Origin: JBOGJG01 sp050747825
Lineage (GTDB): Bacteria; Acidobacteriota; UBA6911; RPQK01; JBOGJG01
DNA: 50,154 nucleotides
Assembly (NCBI GenBank): GCA_050747825.1
Contig: JBOGJG010000212.1
Span: 1 to 50,154 of the forward strand
Direction of reading: 5' to 3'
Each line of letters opens with the position of its first letter. Position 1 is the stretch's first letter. Under the pieces are notes generated by a model that made no database searches, had not been told where the DNA came from, and was given only the letters and a program-made list of their open reading frames with translations. A program made the translations under genes and the position numbers. This document shows, one piece after another, positions 1-9,097 of the stretch.

Positions 1-17
1 GGCCTCAGGCCTTTTCT

Positions 18-1001
18 TCAGCCAGTCTTCACCAATACCTCCTCTTCCTCTTTCACTGGAAAAGCAGGCACCAGTTTGAACTGCTCGATGGTCTCAAGAA
101 TCCTCTGCGGAGTTCCCCAATCACTCCAGCTCGTATCGACCATCGGCAGGACGACCGTTTGATCCGGAATACGCTGGAGGACCTCCGTTGAAAAATTGGC
201 TGAGCCGAGCCGATTATAAACATAGGAGAGGGCTATTTGCGCATGCTCTTCGCCGACGATGCCGCTGTTGACCAGCGTCAGAACACGGCGCAGCGATTCG
301 AAGCGCTTGACAATGTCAGGCAGGAGTCGGTTTCCAATGCTCCAGAGGGTGCGAACCTTAACTGCCATGATCATCGTGTTCCAGAGGAGACCTCCGTAGA
401 AGTAGTTTTCGGCCTTAATTCGGGAGGGCTTTTCATGGAAGCTGCGCACCTGCCGCAGGGCCTGCCGAGAGCTCCAGGTGTAGGAGTGATTGATCCCGCC
501 AGGCTCAATCCAACCGTAGTCTGTCTCCGGCCGGTCCGGGTTGGCGCCTAGAAGCACCAGCTTGTCGTTTAACCTCTCTGCCACCAGAGCTGCACGTTCC
601 ACGTGCTCGAGAAACCGCTGTTCGGGATAAATGAAATGATCCGAAGGGAAAATAAGGACAGTTGCCGAAGGATCGGCAGCCAGGATATGCGTGGCCGGCA
701 GAAAAATTCCGGGCGCCGTATCCCGCTTTTCAGGTTGCTCGATGACCGTTCCCGGCAGAGGTCCATCTAAAAAATTGCGGTGATCTCCTCCGATAACCGT
801 CAAGATGTTCTCAGACTTCACCGCCAGCCTGGCCCGGTCGATCGTATGTTGAAGCATAGTCCGGGATCCCATGAAGGTGCAGTATTGCTTGGGCCGATGC
901 CTTCCGAACCAGCGTGTGGTAAGGGAACGCATTCTCTCGCCTTCCCCTCCCGCCAGCACAATCGCCCACCGCCGGCTCTGTAGTGAAGATAATTTTGCCA
1001 T
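18..1001 (-). CDS. mannose-1-phosphate guanylyltransferase-like nucleotidyltransferase
   Basis: A 327-residue protein of the sugar-phosphate nucleotidyltransferase family, probably making GDP-mannose or a similar NDP-sugar for surface polysaccharide in the cytoplasm. The N-terminal nucleotide-binding signature (VLAGGEGERM, then RPKQY) is at about residues 15-40, FPSDHF is near residue 118, and a FHEKP motif is near 190. These match the ManC-type catalytic domain. The usual C-terminal phosphomannose isomerase domain of bifunctional ManC is absent, so it is the short form. The start is supported by an AGGAGAG ribosome-binding site just upstream. It stands alone, transcribed away from the tRNA-Pro. 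The sugar specificity cannot be read with certainty. Confidence 0.85.
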   Translation of the reverse strand: MAKLSSLQSRRWAIVLAGGEGERMRSLTTRWFGRHRPKQYCTFMGSRTMLQHTIDRARLAVKSENILTVIGGDHRNFLDGPLPGTVIEQPEKRDTAPGIFLPATHILAADPSATVLIFPSDHFIYPEQRFLEHVERAALVAERLNDKLVLLGANPDRPETDYGWIEPGGINHSYTWSSRQALRQVRSFHEKPSRIKAENYFYGGLLWNTMIMAVKVRTLWSIGNRLLPDIVKRFESLRRVLTLVNSGIVGEEHAQIALSYVYNRLGSANFSTEVLQRIPDQTVVLPMVDTSWSDWGTPQRILETIEQFKLVPAFPVKEEEEVLVKTG

Positions 1002-1323
1002 ATTCTCTCCTCCGGATCTGTGCAGCCTGGCATTCCGCGACCGGCAACCACTTGATCATGACGGTGCTGCAGTTATCGGGCCTTAGCCCGCACGTTTGCA
1101 GATTGGACACCAATCATGCTTTTCTACTTGTGTTGTGTCGCCAAATATTGAGAACCAACCCATTTACGGGCTGTTAGACCTTTCGGTCTCTCCTATAATT
1201 ACTAGAATAAAGCTTCTCCGGAGGATCGTACTATCGGTAAAAATCTTTTTGTTTTGTGAGACTTTACGTTTTTTGAGGTAGGAAAAAACCTGACAACGAT
1301 ACAGGGCAGAAAACTTGGGGATT
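1002..1323. other. intergenic region upstream of the guanylyltransferase
   Basis: No convincing gene is visible; the short frames on both strands lack ribosome-binding sites. It should hold the leftward promoter of the guanylyltransferase. On the minus strand an AT-rich segment around 1190-1215 is a weak -10/-35 candidate. A short CCTG...CAGG hairpin followed by six T residues (minus strand, about 1284-1306) could end transcription of tRNA-Pro, but the stem is weak. Confidence 0.4.
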
Positions 1324-1400
1324 TGGTCGGGACGGGGAGATTCGAACTCCCGACCCCCTGAACCCCATTCAGGTGCGCTACCAGGCTGCGCTACGTCCCG
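1324..1400 (-). tRNA. tRNA-Pro (anticodon GGG)
   Basis: A complete cloverleaf can be folded on the minus strand. The acceptor stem pairs CGGGACG with CGTCCCG, the D arm is GCGC/GCGC, and the anticodon stem CCTGA/TCAGG encloses the loop ATGGGGT. The T arm is GGGAG-TTCGAAT-CTCCC. The anticodon is GGG, reading proline CCC codons. The 3' CCA is encoded (1324-1326). It lies just downstream of the IHF-MerR gene pair in the same direction and may be co-transcribed with them. Confidence 0.97.
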
Positions 1401-1423
1401 ACCGGAAGGCGTTTAGTATACCA

Positions 1424-1792
1424 TCACCTGCCTGGCTTTCCTTGATCCAGGATGTCCAGAATTTCCTGAAGAGTCCGCATGATTTCGCCGACCACCAGCT
1501 TCTGGTCGGCCCTCAGCGTTTTGCGCATGAGGGGCAGCCTGCCCGCGGGGTTGCCGCCGTCCTCGAGGAGCTTTTTGTTCGCCCCGGCAATGGTGTAACC
1601 CTCCTGATAGAGGAGGTGCTTGATCAGCTCAATGGTTTCCAGATCCTTTTGCCGGTAAATGCGCTGACCGGAGCGATTTTTGGTAGGGGACAAAACAGAA
1701 AATTCACTTTCCCAGTATCGGAGAACGTGAGGTTGAATCCCGCAGATTTCGCATACTTCTCCGATTTTGTAAAAGAGCTTTCTGGTCGCCAT
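1424..1792 (-). CDS. MerR-family transcriptional regulator
   Basis: A 122-residue protein with an N-terminal MerR-type winged helix (residues about 6-75: FYKIGEVCEICG, then VLRYWESEF, then GQRIYRQKDL). A short helical tail follows and there is no obvious ligand-binding domain. Small MerR proteins of this kind bind promoter DNA as dimers. The only cysteines lie in the helix-turn-helix region, so no metal-sensing site is evident. It starts 5 bp after the IHF-subunit gene ends, so the two form an operon, with tRNA-Pro downstream. The effector and targets are not visible. Confidence 0.9.
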   Translation of the reverse strand: MATRKLFYKIGEVCEICGIQPHVLRYWESEFSVLSPTKNRSGQRIYRQKDLETIELIKHLLYQEGYTIAGANKKLLEDGGNPAGRLPLMRKTLRADQKLVVGEIMRTLQEILDILDQGKPGR

Positions 1793-1797
1793 TCACA

Positions 1798-2070
1798 CTA
1801 TCTTCTGAAGTTTGCAATTCGAGATGGTCGAAAGGTGACATACCGACTGGGCGCAAGCTCAATTCGATCGCCTGTCTGAGGATTACGCCCCAGGCGCCCC
1901 TTGCGCTCAATCACGCGCAGCGATCCAAATCCCGCCAGCTTGACGTCCTCACCTCGAAGGAGACTCTCCTTGATTCGGGCAATCATACATTCAACGATAT
2001 CCTTCGCTTCATCATAGGGAAGTCCGCCGTGTATCTCGTGGACAATACGGGCCAGATCTGCTTTAACCAT
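1798..2070 (-). CDS. ihfA: integration host factor / HU-family DNA-binding protein (alpha-like)
   Basis: A 90-residue histone-like protein, the normal length for HU/IHF subunits. It shows the conserved GFGSLRV core and the DNA-bending arm with its intercalating proline (GRNPQTG, about residues 60-66), and ends in the usual FRPS region. IHF and HU bend DNA at promoters, recombination sites and replication origins. The MerR gene follows after 5 bp, an arrangement that suggests co-expression. Assignment to the IHF-alpha branch rather than HU rests on overall pattern and the adjacent MerR gene, and is less certain than the family itself. Confidence 0.92.
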   Translation of the reverse strand: MVKADLARIVHEIHGGLPYDEAKDIVECMIARIKESLLRGEDVKLAGFGSLRVIERKGRLGRNPQTGDRIELAPSRYVTFRPSRIANFRR

Positions 2071-2143
2071 ACGTGTTTTCCGCTTCCGGTGATGCTGAGT
2101 ACCTTCGCCCGGCGCTCATCATAAGAGGGGGGCAAACGGGGTG

Positions 2144-3454
2144 TCAAGCGGTCGATCTCTTGCGCGTGCGCTGCCGGATTCGAATCGGTGTGGCGTAAAA
2201 TTGGTAGCGCTTCCGGAGCTGATTGATAATGAAGCGTTCGGTCGAAAAATGAAGTTTTTGAGTTGAACGGGTAAAAAAAACAAAAGTCGGAGGGCCAACA
2301 GCGATTTGAGAGGCATACATCAGGGGAAACTTGTGGGTCCCTGAGACAAGCAAAGGCTGTACTTTAGTCTCCAGAAATTGATTCAGCTCAGCAGTTGGAA
2401 CTCTCAGCAATCGGCCTTCATAGGCGCGCTTGGCTTCATCCAGAATTTTGAGAACACGCTGCCCCGTTTTGGCCGACGTGAAGAGCATGGGAGCATAATC
2501 CAAAAATCGCATCCTGTCGCGAAATTCCGCCTCAAAACTATCGGCCGTATAGGTGTCCTTTTCAACCACGTCCCATTTGTTCACTACGATAATGACCGAT
2601 TTTCCCGCTTCATGAGCGTATCCGCCGATGGTGGCATCCATCTTCGTAGCGCCTTCAGTCGCATCGAGCAGGAGGAAGACAACATCCGCCTGTTCGATAT
2701 TCTTGCGCGCCATAATGACGCTCAGCTTTTCGGCCTTCAACTCGGTCTTGCCCTTCCGCCGAATACCGGCTGTGTCGATCAGGCGGTATTCCCGGCCCTT
2801 GAACGCCAGGCGCGTGTCAACCGCATCCCTGGTCGTCCCCGGAACGTCGGAGACGATCACCCGTTCTTTTCCAGCCAGCCGGTTCAGTAGCGACGATTTA
2901 CCCACATTTGGGCGGCCTATAATGGCGATACGGATCTCCCCTTCCTCTGTCACTGTGTCCGCTAAAGGGACCCTCTCCAGAATGGCATCAAGCAGTTCGT
3001 CTACTCCCTGCTTGTGTTCTGCAGATATGGGGAACAGAGACGCCGCTCCGAAGGAATAGAACTGCCAGGCCTCCTCTTCCAGCTTGGGGACATCCAGCTT
3101 GTTCACCACCAGAAAAATTTCTTTGTTGCGAGAGCGCAGAAAAGAATTCAGGTGCTCGTCCAGAGGAGTGACACCAACGCGGCCATCGACCACAAAGAGA
3201 ATGAGGTCGGACTCTTCGATTGCAATTTCCGCCTGCTGCAGAACTCGCGTGGGTATCGTTTCCTTCTCGTCAGGAATGATGCCGCCGGTGTCGATGACTT
3301 CAAATGGCCTGCCTTCCCATTCCACCATCTGAAAGAGCCGGTCCCGGGTGATTCCCGGCTCATCACCGACGATAGCTTTACGTGTGCGCGTCAAGCGGTT
3401 GAAGAGCGTTGACTTGCCGACGTTCGGCCTCCCCACGATAGCCACTCGAAACAT
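2144..3454 (-). CDS. der: ribosome-assembly GTPase Der (EngA)
   Basis: A 436-residue protein with two tandem GTPase domains and a C-terminal KH-like domain, the diagnostic architecture of Der, which helps mature the 50S ribosomal subunit. Each domain has a P-loop GRPNVGKS (residues 8-15 and again near 180). The first has DTGG and NKLD, the second DTAG and NKWD. The C-terminal 90 residues are basic, as expected for rRNA binding. Length and motif order are complete, with no sign of damage. The YpdA-like gene lies immediately upstream on the same strand with a 3-bp gap, so the two are probably co-transcribed. Confidence 0.98.
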   Translation of the reverse strand: MFRVAIVGRPNVGKSTLFNRLTRTRKAIVGDEPGITRDRLFQMVEWEGRPFEVIDTGGIIPDEKETIPTRVLQQAEIAIEESDLILFVVDGRVGVTPLDEHLNSFLRSRNKEIFLVVNKLDVPKLEEEAWQFYSFGAASLFPISAEHKQGVDELLDAILERVPLADTVTEEGEIRIAIIGRPNVGKSSLLNRLAGKERVIVSDVPGTTRDAVDTRLAFKGREYRLIDTAGIRRKGKTELKAEKLSVIMARKNIEQADVVFLLLDATEGATKMDATIGGYAHEAGKSVIIVVNKWDVVEKDTYTADSFEAEFRDRMRFLDYAPMLFTSAKTGQRVLKILDEAKRAYEGRLLRVPTAELNQFLETKVQPLLVSGTHKFPLMYASQIAVGPPTFVFFTRSTQKLHFSTERFIINQLRKRYQFYATPIRIRQRTRKRSTA

Positions 3455-3457
3455 GGG

Positions 3458-4432
3458 CTAATGCTCCCAATGATGGAAAATCTGCTCTCCGTGAAAGCGA
3501 CCGTTCTCGATGAAGATGCGATTGGTCATCTTGCCCGAAGTAATCGCGCCGGCCAGATAAATGCCTGGGACGTTGGTCTCGAGTGTGGTCGGATCATGCT
3601 GGGGAATCAGCGTCTCTGGGTCCACTTCGATTCCCAGGCCCTGGAGAAACTTCGTATCGGGATGGTAGCCCACCAGAGCCAGCACAAAGTCATTCTCAAG
3701 AACCTTTACTCCTTCCGGAGTACAAAGCACGATCTCCTTATCGCGGATCTCCTGAACGCGACTGGAAAAGAAAGCACGAACTTCACCATTCTTTATCCGG
3801 TTGTTGATGTCCGGCAGAATCCAATATTTCACTTCCTTCCTCATGGCTTCCGCGCGGTGGACCAGGCTCACCTCGGTGCCATTGCGGTAGAGCTCGAGAG
3901 CGGCGATAGCCGCCGAATTTTTCCCGCCGATCACAGCGACTTTCTTTCTGAAATAAGGATGAGGGTCCGTGTAGTAATGGCTGACCTTTGGAAGGTCCTC
4001 TCCAGGGACATCCAACCGATTCGGATTATCAAAGTAGCCGGTCGCGATTATGATCCGCCGGCAGTCCAGCATATTCCGGCAACCGAATCGGTCACGGCTG
4101 GCCACTCGAAAGTTATCGCGACGCCCTGAAACCGAAAGCACCCGCTCGTAGTCGCGAATAGGCAGCGCATAGTGATCGGAGACACGGCGGTAGTACTTCA
4201 AGCCATCCAGCCTCTTTGGCTTTTCCGACGAAACAATCATGGGGATGTCGCCGATCTCCAACAGCTCGGCCGTCGTGAAAAAAGTCATATGAGTCGGAAA
4301 GTGGAAGATGGAATTGACAATGCATCCCTTCTCCAGGATGTTGAAGTTGAGTCCTCTCTTCTTCGCCTCGATGCCACAGGCGAGACCGGCCGGACCGCCG
4401 CCCACGATGATCAGATCCAATTGTTCAGTCAT
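3458..4432 (-). CDS. ypdA: YpdA-type FAD/NADPH oxidoreductase (putative bacillithiol disulfide reductase)
   Basis: A two-dinucleotide-fold flavoprotein of about 324 residues. The FAD motif GGGPAG is near residues 11-16, the YpdA-like segment FPTHMTFFTT is near 50-60, and the NADPH motif with GGKNSA is near 170-180. The C-terminal FAD contact is near IYLAGAI. YpdA (Bdr) proteins reduce bacillithiol disulfide; unlike thioredoxin reductases they lack a CxxC centre, and none is seen here. I prefer the ATG at 4432; a GTG at 4456 would add eight residues. No bsh genes lie in this window, so the thiol substrate is inferred from family alone. Confidence 0.85.
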   Translation of the reverse strand: MTEQLDLIIVGGGPAGLACGIEAKKRGLNFNILEKGCIVNSIFHFPTHMTFFTTAELLEIGDIPMIVSSEKPKRLDGLKYYRRVSDHYALPIRDYERVLSVSGRRDNFRVASRDRFGCRNMLDCRRIIIATGYFDNPNRLDVPGEDLPKVSHYYTDPHPYFRKKVAVIGGKNSAAIAALELYRNGTEVSLVHRAEAMRKEVKYWILPDINNRIKNGEVRAFFSSRVQEIRDKEIVLCTPEGVKVLENDFVLALVGYHPDTKFLQGLGIEVDPETLIPQHDPTTLETNVPGIYLAGAITSGKMTNRIFIENGRFHGEQIFHHWEH

Positions 4433-4486
4433 TTGACACTCTGTCTCGGACTTCACTAGAATAACGGCTCAGCAACAGCCTATCCA

Positions 4487-4563
4487 GGGCGATTAGCTCA
4501 GTTGGTTAGAGCGCCGTCTTCACACGGCGGAGGTCACTGGTTCGAGCCCAGTATCGCCCACCA
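4487..4563 (+). tRNA. tRNA-Val (anticodon CAC)
   Basis: A complete cloverleaf: acceptor GGGCGAT paired with ATCGCCC, D arm GCTC/GAGC, anticodon stem CCGTC/GGCGG around the loop TTCACAC, and T arm ACTGG-TTCGAGC-CCAGT. The anticodon is CAC, reading GTG valine codons. The 3' CCA is encoded at 4561-4563. It is transcribed rightward between two leftward genes, so it must have its own promoter in the short gap at 4457-4486. Confidence 0.97.
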
Positions 4564-4593
4564 GGTTTGAAAAATCTTAATTGTAGCAGACCG

Positions 4594-6360
4594 TTAGCAG
4601 CCATCCGAGCGCGGCCGGAGTATCGCGCGCAAGCGACCCCGGACGGCATTGCAAAGCAAGATTGATTCAGCTTCTACCAGCGATCGGGCGCCGAAGCGCT
4701 GCTCGACAGCGGCCAGCTCCTCGATGAGACGACTTCGCATAATCCCGGGCAGCAATCCACATTCGACCGGCGGCGTCCACCACTGCCCGCGCACGCGGAT
4801 AAAGATGTTATGGACGCTTCCTTCAGTTATTTCGTCATTCTCATTGCACAGGATCGCCTCCCAAAATCCCTGACTCTGGGCCCACCGTCGGGCCCGGTCA
4901 TAAACGGGACGATGAGTGGTCTTGTGAAAGAGAAAAATATCGTGAGATTTGGTTTTCTCCTTGGCCAAAGAGATCGTCACGGGATCGGGCGTGGGAGAGA
5001 TCTTCTCACTCTCAATTTCAAAGCACCCATCTGCGTCCATCAATAGACGCACCTTAAATGCGCCCTCTTCCAATTCATGCACATGCCGGTAAAGAGCCTT
5101 CTCTACAGCATCGCCATCCAGCTCAAAGTCAAAGTAGGAAGCGCTGGCTTGCAGCCGCGTCAGGTGATCCTGCAATAAATGGAATCCATTCTCGTAGCGC
5201 AGGGATTCCAGCAAACGAAAACTCGGAAACGGCCTGGTTAAAAAAGTGGCCTTGAGCCCGATCTCAGCCCATTCTTGCTGCTCATCGGAATCGGCCACAA
5301 TTCCGCTTCCAAGTCCAAGTCTCCCTTCATATTCGCCGTGACTGCCAGTTAGCTCCAGAGTACGGATCGGGACATTAAAGAAGGCATAGTCCGGAGCAAA
5401 AACTCCAATGCCTCCACAGTAAACCCCGCGGGGAGAGTCTTCCAATCCGGCAATGATCCGCATAGCCGAGATCTTGGGCGCTCCAGTCACAGACGCGCTG
5501 GGTAAAAGCGCCTTCAGCAAATCCACAACCGGTGTCTTCTTGGGGACAGCCGCCTCAACCGTGGAGGTCATCTGCAACAGAGTTGGGTACTTGACAACGT
5601 CGAAGAGACTCCTGACCTGCACGGAGCCCGTCCTGGCCACACGACCCAGATCATTCCGGAAAAGGTCCACTATCATCAGATTTTCGGCACAATTTTTCGG
5701 GTCCGCGGCCAGGGCTTCCATGCGCAGGCGATCCTCAGCCTCAGTGCGCCCGCGCGGCAGCGTTCCTTTCATGGGGCTGACGCTTACCCGCTCTCCTTCC
5801 TGTTCAAAGAAAAGCTCGGGAGACAGCGAGAGGATCCAGCGATTGTGATTCTTTAATAATGCTCCAGTAGAAACCGGTTGGGCTCGCCTCAAGGCGAGGT
5901 ACAGATCTCTTGGATCGCCTCTGAATCGAAACTTCAGCCGCAGGGTGTAGTTGACCTGGTACACATCGCCGTCCCGGATCTGCCGCTGGATCGCGTCAAA
6001 GCGCCGCTGATAATCGGCTTCGGTCTCTTGCAGGTCGAGATCATAGATTTCATAAATTTCCGAAAACGGCATAGCGCCGGGTTGTTTGAAGCTGCTTACC
6101 TGAATTGGGTCCTGGTACACACCGAGCTCAACCAAGGGCTGATCAGGGTCCGCAAGGCTAATTAGAGCCGGATCGAGCAGGTAACCAAGCTCGTAGGCCA
6201 GCCAACCTGCCAGCAAGTAAGATCGGCGCAGCTTCTCTATTTCATGGAGCGCTGCGACAGAAGCGGACGCACCTCGAGCCGTGACAATCCGGAGAGGATC
6301 CAGAAAGAGAACCGGCTGATGATCCGGAGCGGGGGCGCTGCGATGCAGGAGCATGCCCAT
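4594..6360 (-). CDS. pabB-pabC: aminodeoxychorismate synthase component I fused to 4-amino-4-deoxychorismate lyase
   Basis: A 588-residue bifunctional enzyme for p-aminobenzoate (folate precursor) synthesis. Residues 1 to about 355 form the chorismate-binding PabB domain (VNYTLRLKF, MKGTLPRGR, GAPKISAMR, GVYCGGIG). From about 360 to the end is a PLP fold-type IV domain of the PabC type (LLESLR, ITEGSVHNIF, GLLPGIMR). One chain thus converts chorismate and glutamine-derived ammonia to p-aminobenzoate and pyruvate. No glutaminase (pabA) gene is adjacent. The ATG at 6360 is preferred; a TTG at 6378 is possible, and neither has a strong ribosome-binding site. Confidence 0.93.
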   Translation of the reverse strand: MGMLLHRSAPAPDHQPVLFLDPLRIVTARGASASVAALHEIEKLRRSYLLAGWLAYELGYLLDPALISLADPDQPLVELGVYQDPIQVSSFKQPGAMPFSEIYEIYDLDLQETEADYQRRFDAIQRQIRDGDVYQVNYTLRLKFRFRGDPRDLYLALRRAQPVSTGALLKNHNRWILSLSPELFFEQEGERVSVSPMKGTLPRGRTEAEDRLRMEALAADPKNCAENLMIVDLFRNDLGRVARTGSVQVRSLFDVVKYPTLLQMTSTVEAAVPKKTPVVDLLKALLPSASVTGAPKISAMRIIAGLEDSPRGVYCGGIGVFAPDYAFFNVPIRTLELTGSHGEYEGRLGLGSGIVADSDEQQEWAEIGLKATFLTRPFPSFRLLESLRYENGFHLLQDHLTRLQASASYFDFELDGDAVEKALYRHVHELEEGAFKVRLLMDADGCFEIESEKISPTPDPVTISLAKEKTKSHDIFLFHKTTHRPVYDRARRWAQSQGFWEAILCNENDEITEGSVHNIFIRVRGQWWTPPVECGLLPGIMRSRLIEELAAVEQRFGARSLVEAESILLCNAVRGRLRAILRPRSDGC

Positions 6361-6410
6361 CTCAACTGAACCGAGCAAGTCCAGGGCGTGCCTGAGATCG
6401 ATCGTGGGTT

Positions 6411-6629
6411 CTACCTCCGAAAGGAAGAAATAATCCAGAGGATAAGTGTCAGAAGGACGCTCAGAAGGATACTGGTCGTAATTGGGATGTAAATGCTCCA
6501 GTTGTCCTTGCGGAAGTGAATATCCCCTGGCAGCCGGCCAATACGCAAAGATGGCAGAAAAGTGAATATCAACCCGATCACGAGGATAGCCAGTCCCAGG
6601 AATATTAGAAGTTTTCCAATCTCAGGCAT
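6411..6629 (-). CDS. DUF2905-family small membrane protein
   Basis: A 72-residue protein with two hydrophobic helices (about residues 5-25 and 45-67) separated by a short polar loop containing GRLPGDI, the signature of DUF2905. It is predicted to sit in the inner membrane with a basic C-terminus. The function of the family is unknown. It starts 12 bp downstream of ndk on the same strand, so it is probably expressed with the sucCD-ndk operon. The ATG at 6629 is chosen over a TTG at 6638. Confidence 0.85.
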   Translation of the reverse strand: MPEIGKLLIFLGLAILVIGLIFTFLPSLRIGRLPGDIHFRKDNWSIYIPITTSILLSVLLTLILWIISSFRR

Positions 6630-6641
6630 CGGCAACACTGA

Positions 6642-7061
6642 TTATCTCACGACTTCGAGGCCGTTAAAGAAGTAAGCAATCTCGAAGCGGGAAGACTCCG
6701 GGCTGTCACTGCCGTGGACGGCGTTACGCTCGATGTTTTCTGCAAACAGGTTGCGAATCGTCCCCTGTTCAGCTTTGGCCGGATCAGTAGCCCCCATGAT
6801 CTGCCGCCAGCGGCTGATCGCTCCCTGCCCGCGCAAGATCATCACCACGACCGGACCTTCCGACATGAACTCCACCAGGCTGCCGAAAAAGGGTCTTTCA
6901 CGATGGACGTAGTAAAAGCCTTCGGCTTCCTTCCTGCTGAGGTGGATCATCTTCAAAGCCACCACCGAGAGGCCGGTTTTCTCAATCTTCTGAAGAATCG
7001 CCCCGATTATATCTTTCTTAACCGCGTCCGGCTTAACGATCGCCAGCGTCGCTTCTTGCAT
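6642..7061 (-). CDS. ndk: nucleoside diphosphate kinase
   Basis: A 139-residue enzyme that transfers the gamma-phosphate from ATP to other nucleoside diphosphates. The family signature RNAVHGSDS carries the phosphorylated histidine at residue 116, and the N-terminal LAIVKPDAV motif is present. The full length matches bacterial Ndk. Its start lies 29 bp inside the end of sucD, so translation is likely coupled. Pairing Ndk with succinyl-CoA ligase is functionally sensible because the ligase makes ATP or GTP that Ndk can redistribute. Confidence 0.98.
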   Translation of the reverse strand: MQEATLAIVKPDAVKKDIIGAILQKIEKTGLSVVALKMIHLSRKEAEGFYYVHRERPFFGSLVEFMSEGPVVVMILRGQGAISRWRQIMGATDPAKAEQGTIRNLFAENIERNAVHGSDSPESSRFEIAYFFNGLEVVR

Positions 7062-7935
7062 GCTGCTCCTCCAGTGCCTTCTCCACTGCCGCCCCGATCT
7101 CTGCGGGACTTTGCACTACTCGAATCCCGCACTCTCTCATTTTTTCCATCTTCTCGGCCGCTGTGCCGCGGCCCTGGGAAATGATGGCTCCGGCATGACC
7201 CATGCGGCGGCCGGGGGGTGCGGTTTGTCCCGCGATAAAGCCAATCACGGGTTTTGAAAACTCTTTCATGATATAGTCAGCCGCTTCTTCCTCAGCAGAC
7301 CCTCCAATCTCGCCGATCATGACAACCGCCTCAGTGTCGGAGTCCGCGTCGAAGGCTTCCAGTACGTCGATGAACCCCGTTCCGGTAATCGGATCTCCGC
7401 CAATCCCGACGCAAGTACTCTGACCGATATTCCGCGACGTCAACTGCCCCACCGCTTCATAGGTCAGAGTCCCGCTTCGGGAGATGCAGCCTACACGGCC
7501 TTCCTTATGGATAGCCCCGGGCATGATCCCGATCTTGCATTTCCCGGGAGTAATAATCCCTGGACAATTCGGTCCTATGAGGCGGCTCTTCTTGCCGCGC
7601 ATGTAGGCGTCTACCTTCAACATGTCCAAGACGGGAACACCTTCGGTGATGCAGACGATCAGTTCGATTTCAGCATCCACCGCTTCCATAACGGCATCGG
7701 CCGCAAATGGAGGAGGAACGAAAATCAGGGCAGCATTGGCCAGTTCTCTTTCCACGGCCTCGCTGACCGTGTTGTATACAGGCACACCCTCGTGATTCAG
7801 GCCGCCCTTTCCCGGCGTCACGCCGGCAACGACCTGAGTGCCGTATTCTCGGCACTGCCTGGCGTGAAAGCTACCCTCACGCCCTGTGATGCCCTGAACC
7901 AGCAGCCTCGTATTCTCATCAACCCAGATTGACAT
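7033..7935 (-). CDS. sucD: succinyl-CoA ligase, alpha subunit
   Basis: A 300-residue alpha subunit of the TCA-cycle enzyme that interconverts succinyl-CoA and succinate with nucleotide phosphorylation. The CoA-binding Rossmann region is at the N-terminus (VQGITGREG, residues about 13-21). A central GPNCPG motif is present, and the active-site histidine sits in GHAGAI near residue 250. Length is normal. It overlaps sucC upstream by 17 bp and ndk downstream by 29 bp, giving a tightly coupled three-gene unit. Confidence 0.98.
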   Translation of the reverse strand: MSIWVDENTRLLVQGITGREGSFHARQCREYGTQVVAGVTPGKGGLNHEGVPVYNTVSEAVERELANAALIFVPPPFAADAVMEAVDAEIELIVCITEGVPVLDMLKVDAYMRGKKSRLIGPNCPGIITPGKCKIGIMPGAIHKEGRVGCISRSGTLTYEAVGQLTSRNIGQSTCVGIGGDPITGTGFIDVLEAFDADSDTEAVVMIGEIGGSAEEEAADYIMKEFSKPVIGFIAGQTAPPGRRMGHAGAIISQGRGTAAEKMEKMRECGIRVVQSPAEIGAAVEKALEEQHARSDAGDR

Positions 7936-9097
7936 TCACTCCCTCCGCCGCAGCCACAACTTTTTCCGCCGCATCTGCCATTCCCTTAGCCACCTCAAAA
8001 TTCAGTCCGGAGTTCTGCAGGATATCCCTGCCCTGCTCGACGTTGGTGCCTTCCAGCCGAACCACCACCGGAACGTTCACCCCCACATCCTTGACAGCCT
8101 GAACCACACCATCGGCCACAATGTCACAGCGCATAATTCCCCCGAAAATGTTGATGAGCACTGCTTTGACCTTCTCATCGGAGACAAGGATTTTGAAAGC
8201 GTTCCTTACTTGCTCCACGTTAGCACCGCCTCCCACGTCCAGAAAGTTGGCTGGATTGCCGCCGGCCAGCTTGATAATGTCCATGGTGGCCATGGCCAGG
8301 CCGGCGCCATTAACCATGCATCCCACATTTCCTTCCAGCTTGATGTAATTGAGGCCGTAGCGCGATGCCTGGATCTCCAGAGGCTCCTCTTCACTATAAT
8401 CCCGCAAGTCGCGCAGTTCGGGGTGACGGTAAAGAGCATTGTCGTCCAAGTTCACCTTGGCGTCGAGTGCGATAATCTCGCCCTCACGCGTGAGGACCAG
8501 AGGATTGATTTCAGCCAGCGAAGCATCGGTCGCGCGAAACGCTTCATAAAGAGCGAGTATGAACTTGGCCGCTTTACCGACCAGAGAAGGATCAAGCCCG
8601 AGCCCAAAGGCGATTTTCCGGGCCTGAAAAGCCTGCAGACCAATGACTGGATGGACGTGCTCTCGAACGATACGCTCGGGATTAGTACGAGCCACTTCCT
8701 CGATTTCAACTCCGCCTTCACTGCTGGCCATCACAAGAGGTCTTCTGTGGCTGCGGTCGATCAAGATGCCGAGATAAAATTCCTTTTGGATATTAAGTCC
8801 CTTCTCCACCAGAACCCTTTGGACCTGCTTGCCTTCCGGTCCGGTTTGGGGAGTAATGAGGTTCATTCCGATAAGCTGGCGGGCGTAATCTTCCGCCTCT
8901 TCTGCATCCTGGGCGATTTTGATACCTCCACCCTTTCCCCGGCCCCCGGCATGGATCTGCGCCTTGACGGCAACCGTCCCGCCAAACTGCCTGGCTATTT
9001 CGTATACCTCGGCTGGAGTATCCGCTGGCTTGCCTTCGGGAGTGGCCACTCCAAACTTTCTCAATATCTGCTTTGCCTGGTACTCATGTATTTTCAT
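7919..9097 (-). CDS. sucC: succinyl-CoA ligase, beta subunit
   Basis: A 392-residue ATP-grasp subunit. The N-terminus MKIHEYQAKQ is the classical SucC start, AQIHAGGRGKGGG is the nucleotide-binding segment (about residues 46-58), and GGIMRCD near residue 320 lies in the subunit interface/active-site region. It is the first gene of the sucC-sucD-ndk operon, and its promoter should lie in 9098-9300. Nucleotide preference (ATP or GTP) cannot be decided by eye. Confidence 0.98.
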   Translation of the reverse strand: MKIHEYQAKQILRKFGVATPEGKPADTPAEVYEIARQFGGTVAVKAQIHAGGRGKGGGIKIAQDAEEAEDYARQLIGMNLITPQTGPEGKQVQRVLVEKGLNIQKEFYLGILIDRSHRRPLVMASSEGGVEIEEVARTNPERIVREHVHPVIGLQAFQARKIAFGLGLDPSLVGKAAKFILALYEAFRATDASLAEINPLVLTREGEIIALDAKVNLDDNALYRHPELRDLRDYSEEEPLEIQASRYGLNYIKLEGNVGCMVNGAGLAMATMDIIKLAGGNPANFLDVGGGANVEQVRNAFKILVSDEKVKAVLINIFGGIMRCDIVADGVVQAVKDVGVNVPVVVRLEGTNVEQGRDILQNSGLNFEVAKGMADAAEKVVAAAEGVNVNLG